From: JBHENN01 sp046262015
GTDB taxonomy: Bacteria > Actinomycetota > CADDZG01 > WHSQ01
Direction of reading: 5' to 3'
NCBI GenBank assembly: GCA_046262015.1
Contig: JBHENN010000001.1
Coordinates: 1-36,406, forward strand
DNA length: 36,406 bases
Positions 31,418 to 36,406 of the stretch are shown here, one piece after another. Below the pieces are notes generated by a model that saw only the letters and a program-made list of their open reading frames with translations, was not told where the DNA came from and made no database searches. The stretch's first letter is position 1. Each line of letters starts with the position of its first letter. The translations under genes were made by a program, and so were the position numbers.

Positions 31418-33798
31418 GGCCGCGCCGTCTCGAGCTCGAGGGCTTCACCAGCTTCCGCGACCGCACCGTGATCGACCTCGCCGACGCCGACTACTTCGTG
31501 CTGGTCGGTCCGACCGGCTCGGGCAAGTCGACGGTGATCGACGCGATGTGCTTCGCGCTCTACGGCAGCGTCCCGCGCTACGACGACCGCCGGCTGGTCG
31601 CTCCGGTCATCACGCAGGGACAGCTCGAGGCGAAGGTCAGGTTCGACTTCTCGGTGGGAGGGGCCGAGTACAGCGCGGTCAGGGTCGTCCGACGCCAGGG
31701 CAAGGGTGCGACGACCAAGGAGGCGCGGCTCGAGCGCGACGGCGAGGTGCTGGCCGGGACCGCCGACGAGCTATCCGCCGCGGTTGTCTCGCTGCTCGGC
31801 TTGACGTTCGACCACTTCACCAAATGCGTCGTGCTCCCCCAGGGAGACTTCGCCCGCTTCCTCCACGACAAGCCGTCCGAGCGCCAGGGCATGCTCGTCG
31901 AGCTGCTCAACCTGTCGGTGTACGAGGTCATGGGCCAGAACGCGCGCGCTCGGGCGGCGCGGGCGAAGAGCTCGATCGAGCTCAACCAACGCCGGCTCGA
32001 GGAGGACCTCGCGTTCGCGACCAAGGAAGCGCTCAGCACGGCCAGGGCGAGGGCCAAGCGGCTCCGGGCCTTGAAGAAGCAGGTTGACGAGTCCGCCCCG
32101 GAGCTGTCCCGGCTCGAAAGCGCGATCGCGGAGGGCGAGAGAGCGATAGCCGGGCGGCGTGCCGCGCTCGATGTGCTGGGTCAGATCGAGGTACCCGCCG
32201 CGATGGCGCGCTTCGCCGACGAGATGGCGCACGCCCGCAAGCTGGTCGAAGAGACCGAGGCCGGGGTGACCCAGGCGAAGGCAACGGTGAAGGGCGCGGC
32301 TGAGAGACTCGCCTTGCTCCCGTCGCCGGGGCCTCTGAGCGAGGCCATGGCGGCTCATGTCCGGCGCGCCGAGCTGCAAGTCAAGCTGGACCACGCGAGC
32401 GCGGCCCTCAAGCCGTTGGGCGCCGCGCGGGACCGCGCCGACCAGGCGCTTGCCCGCGCCGAAGAGCGGGTGCGTGGCGCGCGCTCGACCTACGAGGCCG
32501 CGACCGCGCAGAACCTCGCGCAGCATCTCGCCGGCGCGCTCGCGGTGGGCGAGCCATGCCCGGTGTGCCTGCAGCCGGTGGGCGCCCTCCCCGAGCACCC
32601 GCACGCGCCCGCACTGGAAGAGGCGGCTGCTGAGGGGGCCGCCGCCGAGGCGGACCTCGCAACCGCGCGCACGGCCACCCGGCGCGCCGCGACCGAGGCG
32701 GCGCGCGCCGAGGAACGCGAGGCGGCGCTGCGCGCCGATGTCGTCGAGCTCGACGGCAACCTCGCATCCGGCCCGGAACGGGCCGAGATCGAGCAACGAC
32801 TGGCCGAGATCGAGCAGGCTCGGGAGGCGGCCGCCCACGCGCGCTCTGCGCTCGACCGCGCCTACGAGATGGCCGAGGAGGCCCAGCGCGCGCTCGCCGG
32901 GCTCGTCGCGCAGGAGACCGCGGCGCGCCGCAACTTCGACGAGCAACGCGACCGCGTGGCCGGGCTGGAGCCTCCCCCGCGCGCGGGCACCGACCTCGCC
33001 GCTCAATGGGCCGCGCTGGCCGACTGGGCCAGAGCGAAGGTCCCAGAGGTCGACGCGGAGCTCCGCGCTGCACAACATGCCCGGGACGAAGCCGCCGAGC
33101 GCCACACGTCCGCCGTAGCCACACTGGAGCGAAGCTGCAGCGAGTGCGGGCTCGACCTGAGCGCGGGAGACATCGCCGGCGCAACCGTGGCCGCCCTCAC
33201 CCAGGCCACCGCGGAGGTCGGCCGGATCCAGACCGGGATCGCGGACGCCGAGAAGCTACGGGCCGAGATAGCGGTCGACACCGCGACCCACTCGGTGGCC
33301 GGGGCGCTCGCCCAGCACCTTTCGGCGAAAGGCTTCGAGAGGTGGATGGTCAACGAGGCTCTGCGCCGCCTCGTCCTCGGCGCGACCGAGATCCTGCAGG
33401 AGCTGTCCGGCGGCCAGTACTCGCTAACGATCGACGACGACGGGAGCTTCCAGGTGACCGATCACCACAACGCGAACGAGATGCGTTCGGCCAAGACGCT
33501 CTCGGGCGGCGAGACCTTTCTCGCGTCGCTGTCCCTCGCGCTGGCGCTGTCGGACCACCTGGTCGAGCTTGCCGCCGAAGGCGCGGCGCGCCTCGAAGCG
33601 ATCTTCCTCGACGAAGGCTTCGGCACGCTCGACGCCGAGACGCTCGACACGGTCGCCGCGACCGTCGAGAACCTCGCCGCCAAGGGACGGATGGTCGGGA
33701 TCATCACGCACGTACGCGAGCTCGCGGACCGGGTGCCGCTGCAGTTCCGGGTCAAGAAGGAAGCGCGCAGCTCGAGCATCCAGAAGGTGAGCGCATGA
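31414..33798 (+). CDS. sbcC: Exonuclease subunit SbcC (Rad50 homologue)
   Basis: 794 residues, shorter than E. coli SbcC (about 1050). Walker A GPTGSGKST (32-40), the Q-loop segment LPQGDFARFL (141-150), the zinc hook CPVC (382-385) at the coiled-coil apex, the signature LSGGETFLASL (from 696) and Walker B AIFLDEGFGTLD (Asp733-Glu734) are all present. A second CxxC (Cys575, Cys578, in CSECGLDLS) lies within the returning coiled coil. The protein binds SbcD and holds DNA ends together through the hook. The ATG at 31414 overlaps the sbcD stop and the sbcC stop overlaps the NurA start. Confidence 0.95.
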   Translation: MRPRRLELEGFTSFRDRTVIDLADADYFVLVGPTGSGKSTVIDAMCFALYGSVPRYDDRRLVAPVITQGQLEAKVRFDFSVGGAEYSAVRVVRRQGKGATTKEARLERDGEVLAGTADELSAAVVSLLGLTFDHFTKCVVLPQGDFARFLHDKPSERQGMLVELLNLSVYEVMGQNARARAARAKSSIELNQRRLEEDLAFATKEALSTARARAKRLRALKKQVDESAPELSRLESAIAEGERAIAGRRAALDVLGQIEVPAAMARFADEMAHARKLVEETEAGVTQAKATVKGAAERLALLPSPGPLSEAMAAHVRRAELQVKLDHASAALKPLGAARDRADQALARAEERVRGARSTYEAATAQNLAQHLAGALAVGEPCPVCLQPVGALPEHPHAPALEEAAAEGAAAEADLATARTATRRAATEAARAEEREAALRADVVELDGNLASGPERAEIEQRLAEIEQAREAAAHARSALDRAYEMAEEAQRALAGLVAQETAARRNFDEQRDRVAGLEPPPRAGTDLAAQWAALADWARAKVPEVDAELRAAQHARDEAAERHTSAVATLERSCSECGLDLSAGDIAGATVAALTQATAEVGRIQTGIADAEKLRAEIAVDTATHSVAGALAQHLSAKGFERWMVNEALRRLVLGATEILQELSGGQYSLTIDDDGSFQVTDHHNANEMRSAKTLSGGETFLASLSLALALSDHLVELAAEGAARLEAIFLDEGFGTLDAETLDTVAATVENLAAKGRMVGIITHVRELADRVPLQFRVKKEARSSSIQKVSA

Positions 33799-34712
33799 GG
33801 TTCTCGATCGAGGCGTGGGCGCCGGAGTACGGCTCCGCCACCGAGACGACCCTCGGGGACCCGTCCGCGACGGTCGACGCCACCGTGGAGCGACCGCTGT
33901 CCACCTGGGAGCCGGTCACCCCGGCGGGCCCCCGAACGGGCAGCCGGACGATCCTGTTCACGGACGGGGTCCGCCGCGTCGATGCGCGCGTGTGGATCGA
34001 CGACGGGAACGGCTCCCGGCTCGGCATCTGCGCGTCGTATGCGGCCGGTGCGATCCTGTGCGACGGCAAAGCGAAAGTCGTCGCGGCCGATGTGCAGCGC
34101 GGGCTCTTCACCCCGGCCGGTGACGCCGAGGCGATCGTGTGCCGGCACGCCGCCTACCCGGTGCGCAGCGCGCCGGGCGACACGCCCGAGCAACTTGCCC
34201 TTGGCCTGCAACAGCGGATGGCCGAGCTCGAGGTCCATCTCGCGTCGGCGCACGCGGCCGACCTCGTCGTGATCGACGGTCCCCTGTCGGGGCGCCAGAA
34301 CATCCCGGGCGCGGTGGGCTACGTGAAGACTCACCACGTGTCCTACCTGCAGGGCGGGGCCGAGCGCGTCGTGACCGGTCTCGCGGCCGGCCAGCGGACC
34401 CCGTTGTTCCTCACGAGGACGTCGTGGAGCCGTTTCTCGTGGTACCTCCGCCTGCCCTGTCCGCCCGGTCATCCGTGGGCAGGCATCGTGAGGTGCGAGG
34501 CCTCGGCGGATCAGGAGGTGGCGCACGTTGTCGCGCTCGCCGACGCCGTGACGGCCGAGCTGCCCCGCTTCGCGTCGTGCGCGCACAAGGACACGCGCGC
34601 CCCGCAGAACCTCTACCCGATCGCGGGTCTCGAGCGTGAGCTGCGCCGGAGGCTGGGTGACCCCGCCTACCTCTACCGGAGCTTGCTGGTGGCGGCCGCG
34701 ACGGCCAACTGA
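33795..34712 (+). CDS. NurA domain nuclease
   Basis: 305 residues. NurA landmarks are visible: Asp57 in LFTDGVRRVDAR (motif I), Asp161 in LVVIDGPLSG, Lys178 in GYVKTHH, and His264/Asp266 in AHKDTRAPQNLYPI. NurA is a manganese-dependent nuclease with an RNase H-like fold that works inside the HerA translocase to resect broken ends. Position as last gene of a HerA-SbcD-SbcC operon, with an ATGA overlap, strongly supports this identity. It is convergent with the aminotransferase gene (10 bases between stops) with no visible terminator. Confidence 0.88.
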   Translation: MRFSIEAWAPEYGSATETTLGDPSATVDATVERPLSTWEPVTPAGPRTGSRTILFTDGVRRVDARVWIDDGNGSRLGICASYAAGAILCDGKAKVVAADVQRGLFTPAGDAEAIVCRHAAYPVRSAPGDTPEQLALGLQQRMAELEVHLASAHAADLVVIDGPLSGRQNIPGAVGYVKTHHVSYLQGGAERVVTGLAAGQRTPLFLTRTSWSRFSWYLRLPCPPGHPWAGIVRCEASADQEVAHVVALADAVTAELPRFASCAHKDTRAPQNLYPIAGLERELRRRLGDPAYLYRSLLVAAATAN

Positions 34713-34722
34713 TGCGTGCCCG

Positions 34723-35835
34723 TCACGCGCTCTTGGCCAGAGCTCGCCCGACGCCTCGCACGACCCGATCGACCATGTCCTCGGACGCGGTGCGGCCCAT
34801 CAGACCGATGCGGATCGCCTTGCCCATCGTCGGCGTGAGCCCGCCGGAGATCATGATCCCCTCTTCGTCCAGAAGATGCTTCTGGATCGTGATCGGATCG
34901 TCGGCCCACGCGGCGATCACCAGGTTCGCTTCGACCCCGGGGTGAGGAACGGGCTCGAGACCGAGGGCGCGGAGGCCCTCGCGGCAGCGTTTGCCGAGCT
35001 CGGCGCGCCGGGCCACCCAGGCGTCGACGCCCACTTCGAGGATCCGCTGCATGCTGGATGCCAGCGCCAGGACGAGGTTGGTCGGCATCGTCACGGGGTG
35101 CGGATGCCACGAACCCCACTCCTTGCGGTACCAGTCCCACGTCTTGAGGTCGAGGTACCACGAACCCGGTCGCCGGCTGCGCGCCTCGACCCGGGCGCGA
35201 CCGCGCTCCGACAGCGCCAGGATGCCCAGCCCGGGAGGCGCTTCGAGGCCCTTCTGGGTCCCCGTCACCAGGGCGTCGATACCCATCGCGTCTACGTCGG
35301 CGAGCTCGCCTCCGATCGAGGCGATGCCGTCGACCATGCACACCGCTCCGGCGGCGTGGGCCGCCTCGGCGATCTCGGCGATCGGATGGCGCACGCCGGT
35401 CGCGGTCTCCACGTGCACGGTGAGGACGCCGTCGGCTCCACCGGCCACGTCCGCGATCCGGGCCGGATCGACGGCGGCACCCGTCTCGACCGCCACCTCG
35501 ATCACCTCGAGGCGATGCGCGCGGGCGATCTCCATCAACCGGAGGCCGAAGAAGCCGGTGTTCGCTACGACCACCTTCTGGCCGGCCTCGAAGAGGTTCA
35601 GCGCGGCGGCATCGAGGCAGGTAGTGCCGGTGCCGGGGATCAGGTACGGCGGATCCGCCGCCCCCAGCAACTCCCCGAGCGCCGCGATCGCCTGGGCGTG
35701 GAGCTCCGTCCAGACGTCCCCATAGTGCGCGATGACCTGGCGCCCCAGGACATCGAGGTCTTCCTCGTGGAGCTCTCCGGGCCCCGCGATCATCAGCTCG
35801 GGCATCTCGGGGAGCTTCCTGGGATCTAGGGACAA
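34723..35835 (-). CDS. Class V aminotransferase, alanine-glyoxylate/serine-pyruvate type
   Basis: 370 residues of a PLP enzyme. GTGTT (68-72) binds the cofactor phosphate, Asp169 in CMVDGIASIG contacts the pyridine nitrogen, and Lys195 in TGTQKGLEAPPGLG forms the Schiff base. The family includes alanine-glyoxylate and serine-glyoxylate aminotransferases, so the likely reaction is amino transfer to glyoxylate or pyruvate. GGAGGA (35841-35846, minus strand) is 5 bases before an in-frame TTG at 35835, which I take as the start. An ATG 33 bases farther out (35868) has no ribosome binding site. It is divergent from the kinase gene across 140 bases containing TATGGT near 35930. Confidence 0.92.
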   Translation of the reverse strand: MSLDPRKLPEMPELMIAGPGELHEEDLDVLGRQVIAHYGDVWTELHAQAIAALGELLGAADPPYLIPGTGTTCLDAAALNLFEAGQKVVVANTGFFGLRLMEIARAHRLEVIEVAVETGAAVDPARIADVAGGADGVLTVHVETATGVRHPIAEIAEAAHAAGAVCMVDGIASIGGELADVDAMGIDALVTGTQKGLEAPPGLGILALSERGRARVEARSRRPGSWYLDLKTWDWYRKEWGSWHPHPVTMPTNLVLALASSMQRILEVGVDAWVARRAELGKRCREGLRALGLEPVPHPGVEANLVIAAWADDPITIQKHLLDEEGIMISGGLTPTMGKAIRIGLMGRTASEDMVDRVVRGVGRALAKSA

Positions 35836-35975
35836 CGGTGTCCTCCGGCTCGGGGAGCGCGCCAGCATATCGGCGGATCGAGCGCCGCCCCGGCGTCGAT
35901 GCCATCGCACGGCCCGCCCCGTGCCCTATGGTCTCAGGGAGTTTCTGCCACGCTCGGTGAGGGCATAGCGAGGGC

Positions 35976-36406
35976 ATGAACGCCGGCGAGGTCGTACAGG
36001 AACGCTACGTCCTGAAGGCGCCGCTGGGCCGAGGCGGCATGGCGGAGGTCTGGCGGGCCGACGACAAGCGCATGGCGCGGCCGGTTGCCGTCAAGTTCCT
36101 CGCCCCTCACCTCGCCGACGATCCGGAGTTCCTGGTGCGCTTCTTCACCGAGGCACAGTCGGTCGCGCGCATGTCGCACCCCAACCTGATCTCGGTCCTC
36201 GACTTCGGCCAGGTCGATGGACGCCCTTACCTGGTGATGGAGTACGCGCCGGGTGGTGCGATCACCAAGCTCGTAGGCCCTCCCGTAGAGCCGGCCCAAG
36301 CCCTCCGGCTGGTCGCCGACGCCGCCCGGGGTGCAGGAGCCGCCCACGTTCGGGGCGTCGTCCACCGCGATATCAAGCCGGGCAACATCCTCTTGAGCGC
36401 GGACGG
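35976..36406 (+). CDS. Hanks-type serine/threonine protein kinase, N-terminal part (runs off the window)
   Basis: 143 residues are present and the frame is open at the right edge. The Gly-rich loop is LGRGGMAEVW (17-26), the ATP-binding Lys is Lys40 in VAVKF, the helix C Glu lies in FFTEAQSVARM, and the catalytic loop HRDIKPGN begins at His130. The sequence is of the PknB/PknD type common in actinobacteria, so a C-terminal membrane segment and sensor domain would be expected beyond the edge. GAGGG about 1-5 bases before the ATG is close but usable. It is divergent from the aminotransferase gene. Confidence 0.95.
   Translation, partial: MNAGEVVQERYVLKAPLGRGGMAEVWRADDKRMARPVAVKFLAPHLADDPEFLVRFFTEAQSVARMSHPNLISVLDFGQVDGRPYLVMEYAPGGAITKLVGPPVEPAQALRLVADAARGAGAAHVRGVVHRDIKPGNILLSAD

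Noticed and set aside
1..36406. Mobile element, prophage, CRISPR, tRNA or rRNA
   Set aside because: No transposase, integrase, phage structural gene, regular spaced repeats, tRNA T-loop context or rRNA sequence was recognised; TTCGA-like strings found are inside coding regions.

Overview
The window is a very GC-rich (roughly 70% by eye), densely coded chromosomal segment. It most likely comes from a deep-branching or uncultured actinomycetote. The support is an F420-dependent LLM oxidoreductase, a wax ester synthase/diacylglycerol acyltransferase, a secreted YkuD L,D-transpeptidase, a split LigD, a Hanks-type kinase, frequent GTG/TTG starts and a SigB/SigF-type stress promoter. I see no rRNA, tRNA, CRISPR, insertion sequence, prophage or integrase. 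No stretch over 300 bases lacks a gene.

Layout. 1-760: tail of an unknown gene, a strong intrinsic terminator, and a MogA/MoaB molybdopterin gene. 759-2306: a MIP channel with an altered second NPA box, facing a PfpI-type protein. 2355-5721: an end-joining block made of a stand-alone LigD-type polymerase, a DUF72 protein and a LigD phosphoesterase-ligase fusion; no Ku is visible. 5771-10730: dCMP deaminase, a metallophosphoesterase with a helical N-terminal extension, an SDR, a GlsB/YeaQ stress membrane protein behind a SigB/SigF-type promoter, an L,D-transpeptidase and a small HExxH membrane protein. 10747-15020: an aldehyde dehydrogenase divergent from an F420-dependent oxidoreductase across a leader with a striking long-range inverted repeat, then CorA, a small unknown protein and a cupredoxin lipoprotein. 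15043-22709: DUF1761, a second PfpI-family protein, an MBL hydrolase, a zinc-ribbon multi-TM protein, a second cupredoxin, a P1 peptidase, an MDR oxidoreductase, two small coupled genes (one a C2H2-like zinc finger) and a WS/DGAT.

22768-34712 is the most interesting part. On the minus strand lie an AlkZ-like winged-helix protein, a Mre11/YhaO-like phosphoesterase, a hookless Rad50/YhaN-like ATPase and a KDPG-type aldolase. Divergent from these, on the plus strand, is a four-gene operon HerA-like ATPase / SbcD(Mre11) / SbcC(Rad50) / NurA, in which each gene overlaps the next by an ATGA. This is the gene content of the archaeal HerA-NurA-Mre11-Rad50 end-resection operon, here beside a second Mre11/Rad50-like pair and about 23 kb from LigD functions. 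I infer a double-strand-break repair island. The HerA homologue has a degenerate Walker A and the SbcC homologue carries an extra CxxC besides its zinc hook.

The window ends with a class V aminotransferase (minus strand, probable TTG start) and the N-terminal part of a serine/threonine kinase that runs off the edge.
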